From contig CM055907.1 of assembly GCA_029582155.1 (NCBI GenBank), positions 35,284,992-35,348,991 on the forward strand: a stretch of DNA of 64,000 nucleotides. Reading direction: 5' to 3'. This document shows positions 48,500 through 59,935 of this stretch, piece by piece. The DNA is from Panopea generosa. Its lineage: Eukaryota; Mollusca; Bivalvia; Adapedonta; Hiatellidae. Within the stretch, counting starts at the first letter, position 1; each line of letters begins with the position of its first letter. A model generated the notes under the pieces. That model ran no database searches and was not told the DNA's origin. It saw only the letters and a program-made list of their open reading frames with translations. The translations under genes and the position numbers were made by a program.

Positions 48500-49150
48500 A
48501 TTTTATTTCAACATGAAATGGGGTTGGACCACAAGTTCTTTCAACATTAGGTTCGGCCCGTCCCCTACATTTTTTACAATGTTTACATTAAATATCAAAA
48601 CGACATGTTTTAACAATTTTTTTCTTAACCAATAACTTGAGAATAGAAAAAGGTAGGAAAGGAAAGAAAGTAATACATAGTAAAACAAACACATATCATT
48701 TTTTCCTTATGTCGTCCATACGCATGTGTGCTGTGTCCACATTTCGGTAGCACCCCAGTGAGAATCAGATTAGTAAATAAGAAAGCACAAAAATAAAAAC
48801 AAAGCTATGCAACTTAACATTTATATAAAATGGGCAAAATAGTTAAATAATTCACAAGATCGAAGTAATATAGTACAGTTAAAAACAAGACAGGAAAACA
48901 TAAATAAGATTATGCAAAGCGTTTAGTTTCTTTGATATAGTATTGTACCGCTTTGACTATAATAATATTGCTAACATGAGATAGTATTTTATCTCCGTAT
49001 AGAAGGCGATGTGTACTTAGAGGGTGAAATGATCTTGTAGAGTTGAATAATGTTAATCTTTGGGTTCTGTATGTTGTGCATTTGAAAAAATAATGCTCAG
49101 CATCTTCAATATGACCACAATGTGGACAACAGTTGTTACATGTACATATC
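48500..49150 (-). mobile_element. LINE 3' fragment (C-terminal zinc-binding tail and 3' UTR)
   Basis: Minus-strand frame 49140-48910 is open for 76 codons before a TAA. It reads CCPHCGHIEDAEHYFFKCTT, then YRTQRLTLF, FHPLSTHRLLYG and VQYYIKETKRF. This C-x2-C...H...C block followed by an FHPL/LLYG tail is typical of the C-terminus of some LINE proteins. There is no initiator codon, because the 5' part is lost. Sequence 48500-48909 is probably its 3' UTR. It is a different lineage from the element at 25690. Confidence 0.72.
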
Positions 49151-49825
49151 TATAACATCTCAGCTGATATTTTTAAAATCCCGTGCATTATCAAAAATGG
49201 CTTTTCTATGGTAGTTTATGCTCTACTACAGGTGAGCGATACAGAGCTAACGTTGCCCTATTGGTTCGTTAAATAAATGCAATAAAATAAATAATACTTT
49301 CATAATAAATCATACTTTGCCCGGTATGCGATCTTAAGGTTGTCTATCTCGATGTATTGTCACAGAACAATAATGTTATCAGACCCTGAATTGTGTTTAA
49401 CGTTAATTAGATGTTAAACTTTAACATCACACATTTTAAATGAATGGCTGGCACGCAACGTATATCTCAAACAATATAACTACGTAACCTATTGATGGCC
49501 GCGATATGACTGGAGAGATCAACACATATCCTGTCAAAAATAGATATATAACTATAAGACGAAAGATATTTGGGGAATATTTTTTAACAAATTATCTAAT
49601 TACTTGTGGTTAGTTATATAACAACACGAGCTTGATTTCGTGTACTTTAGACAATACGTAATCAGGAAGTATCCTATGTTTTTCTTCATTCTATGTTGTT
49701 TAATGAATTGAAATGAGATATTTGAGATTTCATGTTCTCTAAATAAACTTTGATGACAATATTACCACAGCTGTTGCACTGGTAATAGTTACAAAGGAAA
49801 ATTGCGAGTGCCAATATTAACAAAG
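49151..49825. other. No gene recognised
   Basis: Unique AT-rich DNA without exon or repeat signal. Confidence 0.4.
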
Positions 49826-49935
49826 TGGAGCACGTGGTCCAATGGTAGAGAAACGAACCGCATATTCTAAGTACTGATTCTACCCAGGAAGACTTCGAGC
49901 GTGATTTGTATTAAGCTGTTAGAACTATTAACTTA
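49826..49935 (+). mobile_element. SINE (family 1), internally deleted
   Basis: GGAGCACGTGGTCCAATGGTAGAGA joins, at about 49863, directly to the tail GCATATTCTAAGTACTGATTCTACCCAGGAAGACTTCGAGCG in pieces seen in other copies. The B-box region is missing. Confidence 0.75.
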
Positions 49936-50054
49936 ACGATACTCTCGTACATACGTATCAAAAGTAGTGCAAACATTCTAGTAGGTAATTCAATCTTTGA
50001 GCTCAGCGCTTTGCTTGCACAATTTTTTATTTTGTTTTTATGTGCCGTTAAATA

Positions 50055-50252
50055 CTATTTATTCATACTTTCGTTGCTAATTTTCGATTGTGTATTCTGT
50101 TTTAACAAAGTGGGGTCATTTGTGTAAACAGGAACTTCTGTCCCAATCATATTTATTTCAATATCCAGTTCATTATCCCTCCTGTCAAAGGTTGCTATAG
50201 TGTTTACGTTGTATATGTTGACAAGAGGTCCAAGTTGGTCTGAGGCGTTCAC
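50055..50252 (-). CDS. Candidate terminal exon, unknown function
   Basis: On the minus strand, an acceptor-like TTTGTCCCAG is followed by an open frame to a TAG. It reads VNASDQLGPLVNIYNVNTIA, then TFDRRDNELDIEINMIGTE and VPVYTNDPTLL. Composition is clearly protein-like, with no repeats. There is no plausible ATG at its start, so it would be an internal-to-terminal exon with upstream exons at higher coordinates, where I see only repeats. A transposon or retrocopy fragment is the alternative. Confidence 0.35.
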   Translation of the reverse strand: MNASDQLGPLVNIYNVNTIATFDRRDNELDIEINMIGTEVPVYTNDPTLLKQNTQSKISNESMNK

Positions 50253-50568
50253 CTGGGACAAATATTTTCAAAGATATTGACTTGAAAAATAGTGACAATG
50301 ATTTCTCAATATATCTCATCTATGTAAAACTGTAAAACCTGTGATCACCGCAAATTTGGCCTAGAGTGCGTCTTGAACAAGCCACGGGCCCATGTAAAAC
50401 AACACTGGTAGCGGGTCGGGTCGTTAGGCAATACTATAAGTAAAATGAACAAGCAATGGACCAATGTAAAATGTCTTAGTTCGAGATCATGTTTTTTTTT
50501 TAGAAAAACTCTATGTAAACTGTGACACCTTTTGTAACTCCACATTTCAATTCATTCCTTCCTCCTAT

Positions 50569-50593
50569 CCCCAACCCCCTCCCCCCCTCCCCC
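50569..50593 (-). other. G-quadruplex motif
   Basis: On the minus strand four G-runs of 5, 7, 5 and 4 are separated by loops of 1, 1 and 2 bases. This is a textbook intramolecular quadruplex pattern at the edge of the 44-bp array. Confidence 0.8.
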
Positions 50594-50597
50594 AACA

Positions 50598-51205
50598 ATG
50601 ACAATGATGGAGCAGTTATAACAGTAGTAGTAGATACGGTGGCGACAGTGATGGAGTAGTTGTAACAGTAGTAGCAAATACGGCGGCGATAGTGATACAG
50701 TAATTGCAACAGTAGTAGTAGATACGATGGCGACAGTGATGGAGTAATTGTAACAGTAGTAGTAGATACGTTGGCGACAGTGATAGAGTAATTGTAACAG
50801 TAGTAGTAGATACGGTGGCGATAGTGATTGAGTAATTGTAACAGTAGTAGTAGATACGGTGGCGATAGTAAAGAAGTAATTGTGACAGTAGTAGTAGATA
50901 CGTTTGTGACTATGATTGGATAATGGTAACAGTAGTAGTAGATACGGTGGCGATAGTGATGGGATAATGGTGACTAGTAGTAGATACGTTGGCGACAGTG
51001 CTCGGGTAATTATAACAGAAGTAGTAAATACGTTGGCGAAAGTGATGGAGTAATTATAACAATAGTATAGATACGTTGGCGACAGTGATGGGGTAATTGT
51101 TACAATAGTAGTAGATACGGTGGCGATAGTGATGGAGTTATTGTAACAGTAGTAGTAAATATGGCGGCGATTGTGATGGAGTAATTGTAACAGTATTTGA
51201 TGTAA
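50598..51205. repeat. 44-bp tandem array (about 14 copies)
   Basis: The unit reads GATACGGTGGCGACAGTGAT, GGAGTAATTGTAACAGTAGT, AGTA with a 44-bp period (50721, 50765, 50809 and 50853). Minus-strand ORFs such as the 232-codon frame are repeat products. Confidence 0.93.
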
Positions 51206-51429
51206 TATAAGGGGTGACGGTGTTGGTGTTGGTGATGCCTGTAGCAGCAATAGTAGAAGAAATAGCTGTACATGTGGTGGTGGTGGTAGTAGTAGTGGTA
51301 TTTGTAGTAGTAAAAGTAGTAGTAATAAAAGTAGTAGTAGTAAAAGTGGTGGTAGCTTAGGCGTTAGTGATGATTGTATCAGTACTAAAATAGGAAGTAG
51401 CTGTACATGTCGTTGTTGGAGTAGTGGTT

Positions 51430-51492
<63 letters not shown>

Positions 51493-51645
51493 TTAATAGT
51501 AGTAGTAGTAGTAGTTGTAGTGGTGGTGGTGGTGATGGTAGTAGTAGTAGTTATAGTCGCGGTAGTGGTAGTACTAGTAGTACTCGTGGTGGTTGTAGTA
51601 GTAGTTGTACTCAAGTTGTTGTTAGTGCTATGGTGGTAGTAGTAA

Positions 51646-51676
<31 letters not shown>

Positions 51677-51772
51677 TGTGATAATAGAAGTAGTAGTCGT
51701 ATAGTCGTAGTAGTGAAGATTGTGGTGATAGTAGATTGTGGTGATTGTGGTGTCGTTGTTGGAGTAGTGGTT

Positions 51773-51823
<51 letters not shown>

Positions 51824-51989
51824 CTAATAGCGGTGATAGCATCAATAGTAGTGGTAACAGTAGTAGTAGTAAAAGTTGTGGTGCTTTATATGTGGGTGAT
51901 TGTTGTACGAGTTCTAAGAGAGGAAATAGCTGTACATGTGGTTGTGGGAGTAGTAGTAGTAGTAGTAGTAGTAGTATTTGTAGTAGTAT

Positions 51990-52022
<33 letters not shown>

Positions 52023-52112
52023 AAGTAGTATGTGTAGAAGTAGTAGTGGTTGTGGTAGTAGTAATAGTTGTAACAGTAATAGTAGTCGTAGAATTAGTAG
52101 ATATAATAGAAA
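51206..52112. repeat. (GTA/AGT)n microsatellite complex
   Basis: Long pure GTA runs (about 51428-51490, 51770-51825 and 51948-52022) are embedded in imperfect GTA/GTG sequence. A block around AGCTGTACATGTGGTGGTGG occurs three times (near 51262, 51405 and 51926), so a larger unit has also been duplicated. Poly-Val, poly-Ser and poly-Thr ORFs are artefacts. Confidence 0.95.
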
Positions 52113-52117
52113 TAGTT

Positions 52118-52327
52118 TAGTTTAAACTTATTTATTTTACTTCGATTTTGAAATAAATTCTTACAACTTAGGTAAATCACGCTCGAAGTCTTCCTGGTTA
52201 GAACCAGTACCAAGCATATGCGGAAAAGTGTCTTGCTTAAGGACACCACACATAGCCGTGGCGGAGGATCGAACCCACGACACTCCGATCATGGGTTCGG
52301 TGCTCTACCACTGGACCACGCGGTTTT
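52118..52327 (-). mobile_element. tRNA-derived SINE (family 1), near full length
   Basis: The minus-strand order is CGCGTGGTCCAGTGGTAGAG, a B-box region GTGGGTTCGATCC, TGTCCTTAAGCAAGACACTT, TGGTACTGGTTCTAACCAGG, GACTTCGAGCGTGATTTACC and an AAATAAATAAG tail. It abuts the GTA tract. Confidence 0.88.
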
Positions 52328-52770
52328 TCACAAAACATTATCTCCATATATATATATCATTCATTGTGAATGAGCATCTGAAAAGATCCCAAAAATCGTA
52401 AATTCCGTTGTTAATTTAATTACCTCTCTTTATGAAATTAAATATATGTAAATTCACTGCATCTCTATGATCCAACGGATTTATAAATCTTTCCTTTATA
52501 TAACATGTGAGTAGTCATGAATCCTTAACTGGAATCTACTCATATAAAGCTATCAGTTCATGTATGTAAATTGTCCGTCCAGTCCAGATGTGTTGCATGT
52601 AAATCCATAGTTATAAGTCATGGTACACCAAATTTATTAATTTGGCAGAAACCTTGATATAGTGTCTACGGTTTGCATAATAGCTAGGCGCGCTCACCGT
52701 GATCTTGTCTGTACATTTATGTCTTGTTTTTTCACAAATATTTATCTCCATATCTCGGCCTCACATTATC
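52328..52770. other. Unique spacer, no gene
   Basis: AT-rich sequence between a SINE and the GC-rich array. Nothing was recognised. Confidence 0.4.
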
Positions 52771-55700
52771 CTGCTAATCAATACAAGATGCCACCCAGCC
52801 CGGATCAGCAGTACCCGTCGTCACTTTAACCTGCCGATCAGTCCCTAAGCTGCCCAGCCCGGATCAGCAGTACCCGTCGTCACCTTATCCTGCCGATCAG
52901 CCCCCAAGCTGCCCATCCCGGGTCAGAGTATCCGTCGTCACTTTATCCTGCCAATCAGCCCCCAAGCTGCCCAGCCCGGATCAGCAGTACCCGTCGTCAC
53001 CTTATCCTGCCGATCAGCCCCAAAGCTGCCCAGCCCGGGTCAGAGTATCCGTCGTCACTTTATCCTGCCAATTAGCCCCCAAGCTGCCCAGCCCGGATCA
53101 GCAGTACCCGTCGTCACCTTATTCTGCCGATCAGCCCCCAAGCTGCCAAGCCCAGGTCAGAGTACCCGTCGTCACTTTATCCTGCCGATCAGCCGCCAAG
53201 CTGCCAAGCCCGGGTCAGAGTACCCGTCGTCACTTTATCCAGCCGATCAGCCCTCAAGCTGCCAAGCCCGGATCAGCAGTACCCGTCGTCACCTTATCCT
53301 GCCGATCAACCCCCAAGCTGCCCAGCCCAGGTCAGAGTATCCGTCGTCACTTTATTCTGCCGATCAGCCCATAAGCTGCCCAGCCAGAGTCAGAGTACCC
53401 GTCGTCACTTTATCCTGCCAATCAGCCCCCAAGCTGCCCAGCCCGGGTCAGCAGTACCCGTCGTCACCTTATCCTGCCGATCAGCCCCCAAGCTACCCAG
53501 CCCGGGTCAGAGTACCCGTCGTCACCTTATCGTGCCAATCAGCCCCCAAGCTGCCCAGCCCGGGTCAGCAGTACCCGTCGTCACCTTATCCTGCCGATCA
53601 GTCCCCAAGCTGCCCAGCCGGGGTCAGAGTATCCGTCGTCACTTTATCCTGCCAATCAGCCCCCAAGCTGCCCAGCCAGGGTCAGAGTACCCGTCGTCAC
53701 TTTATCCTGCCGATCAGCCCCCAAGCTGCCCAGCCAGGGTCAGAGTACCCGTGGTCACATTATCCTGCCAATCAGCCCCCAAGCTGCCCAGCCCTGATCA
53801 GTAATACTCGTCGTCACTTTATCCTGCTGATCAGCCCCCAAGCTGCCCAGCCAGGGTCAGAGTATCCGTCGTCACTTTATCCGGCCAATCAGCCCTCAAG
53901 CTGCCCAGCCAGGGTCAGAGTACCCGTCGTCACTTTATCCTGCCGATCAGCCCCCAAGCTGCCCAGCCCGGGTCAGAGTATCCGTCGTCACTTTATCCTG
54001 CCGATCAGCCCCCAAGCTGCCCAGCCCGGGTCAGAGTATCCGTCGTCACTTTATCCTGCCAATTAGCCACCAAGCTGCCCAGCCCGGATCAGCAGTACCT
54101 GTCGTCACCTTATCCTGCCGATCAGCCCCCAAGCTGCCAAACCCAGGTCAGAGTACCCGTCGTCACTTTATCCTGCCGATCAGCCCCCAAGCTGCCCAGC
54201 CCTGATCAGAGTACCCGTCGTCACTTTATCCAGCCGATCAGCCCCCAAGCTGCCAAGCCCGGATCAGCAGTACCCGTCGTCACCTTATCCTGCCGATCAG
54301 CCCCCAAGCTGCCCAGCCCAGGTCAGAGTATCCGTCGTCACTTTATCCTGCCGATCAACCCATAAGCTGCCCAGCCCGGGTCAGCAGTACCCGTCGTCAC
54401 CTTATCTTGCCGATCAGCCCCAAAGCTTCCCAGCCCGGGTCAGAGTATCCGTCGTCACTTTATCCTGCCAATCAGCCCCCGAGCTGCCCAGCCCGGATCA
54501 GCAGTACCCGTCGTCACCTTATCCTGCCGATCAACCCCCAAGCTGCCAAGCCAGGGTCAGAGTATCCGTCGTCACCTTATCCTGCCGATCAGCCCATAAG
54601 CTGCCCAGCCCGGATCAGTAATACCCGTCGTCACTTTATCCTGCCGATCAGTCCCCAAGCTGCCCAGCCAGGGTCAGAGTACCCGTCGTCACTTTATCCT
54701 GCCAATCAGCCCCCAAGCTGCCCAGCCCGGGTCAGCAGTACCCGTCGTCACCTTATCCTGCCGATCAGCCCCCAAGCTACCCAGCCCGGGTCAGAGTACC
54801 CGTCGTCACCTTATCCTGCCAATCAGCCCCCAAGCTGCCCAGCACGGGTCAGCAGTACCCGTCGTCACCTTATCCTGCCGATCAGTCCCCAAGCTGCCCA
54901 GCCCGGGTCAGAGTATCCGTCGTCACTTTATCCTGCCAATCAGCCCCCAAGCTGCCCAGCCAGGGTCAGAGTATCCGTCGTCACTTTATCCTGCCGATCA
55001 GCCCCCAAGCTGCCCAGCCCGGGTCAGAGTACCCGTGGTCACATTATCCTGCCAATCAGCCCCCAAGCTGCCCAGCCCTGATCAGTAATACCCGTCGTCA
55101 CTTTATCCTGCCGATCAGCCCCCAAGCTGCCCAGCCAGGGTCAGAGTATCCGTCGTCACTTTATCCTGCCAATCAGCCCCCAAGCTGCCAAGCCCGGGTC
55201 AGAGTACCCGTCGTCACTTTATCCTGCCGATCAACCCCCAAGCTGCCCAGCCCGGGTCAGAGTATCCGTCGTCACTTTATTCTGCCGATCAGCCCATAAG
55301 CTGCCCAGCCCGGGTCAGCAGTACCCGTCGTCACCTTATCCTGCAGATCAGCCCCAAAGCTGCCCAGCCCGGGTCAGAGTATCCGTCGTCACTTTATCCT
55401 GCCAATCAGCCCCCAAGCTGCCCAGCCCGGATCAACAGTACCCGTCGTCACCTTATCCTGCCGATCAGCTCCCAAGCTGCCCAGCCCGGGTCAGAGTACC
55501 CGTCGTCACATTATCCTGCCGATCAGTCCCCAAGCTGCCCAGCCCGGGTCAGAGTACCCGTCGTCACTTTATCCTGCCGATCAGCCCCCAAGCTGCCCAG
55601 CCCGGGTCAGAGTATCCGTCGTCACTTTATCCTGCCAATCAGCCCCAAGCTGCCAAGCCCGGATCAGCAGTACCCGTCGTCACTTTATCCTACCAATCAG

Positions 55701-57158
55701 CCCCCAAGCTGCCCATCCCGGGTCAGAGTACCCGTCGTCACCTTATCCTGCCGATCAGCCCCCAAGCTGCCCAGCCCGGATCAGAGTACCCGTCGTCACC
55801 TTATCCTGCCGATCAGCCCCCAAGCTGCCCAGCCCGGGTCAGAGTACCAGTCGTCACCTTATCCTGCCAATCAGCCCCAAAGCTGCCCAGCCCGGATCAG
55901 CAGTACCCGTCGTCACTTTATCCTGCCGATCAGCCCCCAAGCTGCCCAGCCCGGGTCAGAGTACCCGTCGTCACCTTATCCTGCCAATCAGCCCCAAAGC
56001 TGCCCAGCCCGGATCAGCAGTACCCGTCGTCACTTTATCCTGCCAATCAGCCCCCAAGCTGCCCAGCCCGGGTCAGAGTACCCGTCGTCACCTTATCCTG
56101 CCGTTCAGCCCCCAAGCTGCCCAGCCCGGGTCAGAGTACCCGTCGTCACCTTATCCTGCCAATCAGCCCCAAAGCTGCCCAGCCCGGATCAGCAGTACCC
56201 GTCGTCACCTTATCCTGCCAATCAGCCCCCAAGCTGCCCAGCCAGGGTCAGAGTACCCGTCGTCACCTTATCCTGCCGATCAGCCTCCAAGCTGCCCAGC
56301 CCGGGTCAGCAGTACCCGTCGTCACCTTATCCTGCCGATCAGCCCCCAAGCTGCCCAGCCCGGGTCAGAGTATCCGTCGTCACTTTATCCTGCCGATCAG
56401 CCCCCAAGCTGCCTAGCCCGGGTCAGAGTACCCGTCGTCACCTTATCCTGCCGTTCAGCCCCCAAGCTGCCCAGCCCGGGTCAGAGTACCCGTCGTCACC
56501 TTATCCTGCCGATCAGCCCCCAAGCTACCCAGCCCGGGTCAGAGTATCCGTCGTCACTTTATCCTGCCGATCAGCCCCCAAGCTACCCAGCCCGGGTCAG
56601 AGTACCCGTTGTCACCTTATCCTGCCGATCAGCCCCCAAGCTGCCCAGCCCGGATCAGCAGTACCCGTCGTCACTTTATCCTGCCGATCGGCTCCCAAGC
56701 TGCTCAGCCCGGGTCAGAGTACCCGTCGTCACCTTATTCTGCCAATCAGCCCCCAAGCTGCCCAGCCCGGATCAGCAATACCTGTCGTCACCTTATCCTG
56801 CCGATCAGCCCCCAAGCTGCCCAGCCTGGATCAGCAGTACCCGTCGTCACCTTACCCTGCCGATCAGCCCCCAAGCTTCCCAGCCCGGGTCAGAGTACCT
56901 GTCGTCACCTTATCCTGCCGATCAGCCCCCAAGCTGCCCAGCCTGGATCAGCAGTACCCGTCGTCACCTTACCCTGCCGATCAGCCCCCAAGCTGCCCAG
57001 CCCGGGTCAGAGTACCCGTCGTCACCTTATCCTGCCGATCAGCCCCCAAGCTGCCCAGCCTGGATCAGCAGTACCCGTCGTCACCTTACCCTGCCGATCA
57101 GCCCCCAAGCTGCCCAGCCCGGGTCAGAGTACTCGTCGTCGAATTATCCTGCCAATCA
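52771..57158. repeat. GC-rich 58/59-bp tandem array (about 75 copies)
   Basis: The unit reads CCGATCAGCCCCCAAGCTGC, CCAGCCCGGGTCAGAGTACC, CGTCGTCACCTTATCCTG. A GTCAGAG form (58 bp) and a GATCAGCAG form (59 bp) are intermixed, often alternating. The GC content is far above the surrounding DNA. The typical unit has no stop codon in any plus-strand frame, so Pro/Ser-rich ORFs of 90-224 codons cycle through frames. Both ends share an (A)ATCA(A/G)TACA(A/C)GATGCC edge. No promoter or splice context supports translation. Confidence 0.96.
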
Positions 57159-57515
57159 GTACACGATGCCGTCCATCGTTTTTTTTTTCAGTAAAACATC
57201 GTTTATCAGCTCACGAGGTCAGATAAGGTTACACATTTTTTGACAGTTCGCCACATGGAGGTCGCCATTGTTTTTCTTAACAGTGCATCATGGGAATGTA
57301 CAAACCACTATTGATATTAAAACCTAGTCATGTTCCGACCACTTTCCGGCTAAAAGGAAAATTCAAATGCGGTGCGTGTAATAACTGATTGTGACGTTTT
57401 AATGCACTAATTGAGATCACTATGAATTGTTCTTTGCATACTTAATCAGGGAAAGAAATGGTAATGCCTTAAATCAAGGGATTTTCTCAAATTTAGTTTG
57501 AACTAGTTTTCCCAT
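57159..57515. other. No gene recognised
   Basis: A unique stretch between the GC-rich array and the retroelement remnant. Confidence 0.4.
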
Positions 57516-58085
57516 ATTAGTTGTTTCAGATACGGATGTAAACAGGAGTTGTCCTGTTCTTGTTGGAACAAATGTTATACGTTTGTGCAGGGATTACATG
57601 GCAGAAATTCCTACCAGGGATCTCTCGCTGCTTCATAGAATGATGCTTTTAATTGTATCTCATGTAATCCGTTTACAGTGAAATCCAGTAATAAGAATGT
57701 CATCAAAGTTGAGCCCTTTGAAATAGTCACTTTAAATGGAATATCCGGTAATATAGACACCAATATAACAGAAAATCTAGAAAAGGGTAGTAAATTATTA
57801 TACTGTCTGCCCTAGAATTATCAAAGTTAATAAACACGGTTCATTTACAAATGTTCAAGTCAACCTTTGCAATATGTCTTCAAAATGTATCTCAATTAGA
57901 CCAAAATCTGACATCTGCCAAGTCAGTGAAGTCAAAGTTGTCGATAATCTTGTATCGGCTATTCAGTATCCCAGTCATAAGGAGGACAGTGAACATTCTC
58001 TTTTAGACGATCTTGGAGTGAAGATTGATGAAAAAAAATCTTACTTCAGATCAACTTTACAGACTAAGGTAAGAAAAATCTATAG
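57516..58085 (+). mobile_element. LTR-retrotransposon pol remnant (protease to RT linker)
   Basis: At 57530-57600 the frame reads SCPVLVGTNVIRLCRDYM, the usual C-terminal end of a retropepsin of Ty3/Gypsy-type elements. After a stop and frame changes, 57830-58080 gives KVNKHGSFTNVQVNLCNM, then ISIRPKSDICQVSEVKVVD. This is the conserved beta-rich linker that precedes reverse transcriptase. It stops near 58085 with no RT, integrase or LTR seen, so it is a short decayed fragment. Confidence 0.6.
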
Positions 58086-58109
58086 TTGAGTATTGATGTT
58101 GTGTATCGA

Positions 58110-58640
58110 GAGAGAAAAGGTAGAAACGTGTGCTTATCATGCTTGTCTTGCGTAATTTAAGTACTAAACAAGTGTAATGTTCTTATCATGCAGGTAATTT
58201 GTCCTGTATAATTTAGATACAACCGTGTGCTTATTATGCAATTGGTGCATGACTTGTGTAATTTAGGTACCAAACGTGTGGTTCTCATGGCGTTGGTGCT
58301 TTAATTGTGTAATTAAGTACCAGACGTGTGGTTCTCATGCCGTTGGTACATTTCTTGTGTATTTTATTTATAAAACATGTGGTTCTCATGCCGTTGGTGC
58401 TTAAATTGTGTGAATTGGTACCAGACGTGTGGTTCTCATGACGTTGGTACATGTCTTGTGTATTTTATATAGCAAACGTGTGGTTTGCATGCAGTTGGAG
58501 CTTTTCTTATGTAATTTTAGTACCAAATAAGCAAGTTCCCATGCTGTTGGTGCTTTAATCGTCTTGTTTGGGTACCAAACGTGTGCAGTTGGTGCTTGTC
58601 TTTTGTAATTAAGTACCAATCACGTGTCACGTGCTTATCA
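58110..58640. repeat. About 50-bp tandem array (about 10 copies)
   Basis: The unit includes ACCAAACGTGTGGTTCTCAT, GCCGTTGGTGCTTTAATTGT and GTAATT, with spacing near 50-52 bp. A diverged single copy appears at 61475-61515 (GGCACTAAACGTGTGGTTGT), 2.8 kb away. Confidence 0.88.
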
Positions 58641-59018
58641 CGGAGATTTTTTATAGCGAGCGAGCTCTTATGGTATCACGTAAGATTAAAAAAAAAGATA
58701 TATTTACAAACATATACTAACGTTGAAAAACGGAAATGACCCTCTGATTTTTTCATGCGTAATTTGGAACACTCGGCTACGTAGGTTGTTTTTAATTTGA
58801 TTACATAAAATATAGGAATTCTATACGAAAATCCGGGTTAACAAAATCATTTTTTTATCATGAATCATGAATAGTGATTTCAAATCTCTCCTTATAAAGA
58901 CGCACAATATATAATATATTTAAAAACACTAAAATATACACATAACGTCCATTAGAATAAATTATTTATTTCACAAATAAATTTCGGCTATAGGGAAATT
59001 TACCAGCTGACGTAGTTA
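58641..59018. other. Unique spacer, no gene
   Basis: AT-rich DNA without a recognised feature. Confidence 0.4.
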
Positions 59019-59103
59019 AATAGAACGTTAGTCTGGTTCCCTGACCTACAAAATAAATAGTCGATTTATCGAGTAGGTCAGGAAACCACACAAAATAGAA
59101 CGT
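59019..59103. mobile_element. 65-bp foldback flanked by 10-bp direct repeat
   Basis: AATAGAACGT at 59019-59028 and 59094-59103 flanks a hairpin whose arms GGTTCCCTGACCTAC and GTAGGTCAGGAAACC pair with one mismatch around a 23-base AT-rich loop. This looks like a minute insertion with target-site duplication. Confidence 0.55.
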
Positions 59104-59381
59104 ATGCAAATGAGTATGACCAGAAGTGAGCCAATCGAAACAAAGCGGAATTTGACACTGCATAATTAGCAAACAAACGCCGTCTGCTCTGTTTGTTTCT
59201 GTTTGTGTTATTCTTGAACTGAATTAAAGAATAACACAACTGTTTGGAGGGTATTTCACTCCCTGTTCTGCATGTTATTAATGCGTTAGCAACCACTTTT
59301 CCCCATAAAATTGAACATAATGTAAATCTAAATCTAAAACAATAATTTTAAGTAAAACTACAAGTTGCAAAATGATTCTTC

Positions 59382-59412
59382 TTCTTTCTTTTTTCTTTCT
59401 TTCTTTCTTTTA
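59382..59412. repeat. (CTTT)n microsatellite
   Basis: About seven TTTC/CTTT units. Confidence 0.9.
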
Positions 59413-59513
59413 GCTTTCAAAACAAAAATAATGAGATATCTATTTATGTAGATGTGTGTGTTAAATCAATTTAAGTTAAAAAAAAAAAGAATAATTTGAG
59501 TCTCGTTCAAAGC

Positions 59514-59935
59514 ATGAATATTTGCAACAATAAATTTGTTGTAAAAAATGTACCTGGTGATGGAAATTGTTTTTTTCCACTGTCTTGGTTAAATATAGAG
59601 TCTACAGTGGAGATGTTTCCCTCTGAGTCGCAAGGCAGCACAGACATGACATCTGCAGCAATATATACCTTAACTGGAACAGTGGGAGAAAAAGCAAGAC
59701 TTTTTAATAGCCTGTCAATAACCAAAATATCCTATTGGACCTCAATGTTGAAACTGAATGGATGGGCCACAGCTTGTGAAATGAGGCGGCACCACTTCTG
59801 TACAGCTGCAAAATTAAAGTTTGGCTGAAAGAAACTTTTACACTTTGTACATATGAACCACCACAAATTGAAAGTGAAGAAATATTGCCAATTAATCTGT
59901 TGCTTGACAATTGCCTATAGCAAACGAGCTAAACA
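59514..59935 (+). pseudogene. OTU-type cysteine protease domain, decayed
   Basis: From the ATG at 59514 the frame reads to 59828. VPGDGNCFF near its start is the OTU signature, with the catalytic Asp and Cys (D-G-N-C). Later LNGWATACEMRRHHF corresponds to the family's G-x-WG-x2-x-E helix. The frame is then lost, but the next frame gives VWLKETFTLCTYEPPQIESE and LPINLLLDN, as expected before the C-terminal catalytic His, which is not present. OTU enzymes cleave ubiquitin chains, and OTU domains are also carried by some transposable elements. With no intron and with frame breaks this is probably a dead transposon or retrogene part. Confidence 0.55.

Noticed and set aside
51357-52125. Poly-Val, poly-Ser and poly-Thr ORFs
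   Set aside because: They are translations of a GTA microsatellite.
53532-57226. Proline-rich protein gene of 90-224 codons
   Set aside because: The 58/59-bp unit shifts frame each copy and is open in all three frames, so open frames carry no evidence of translation.
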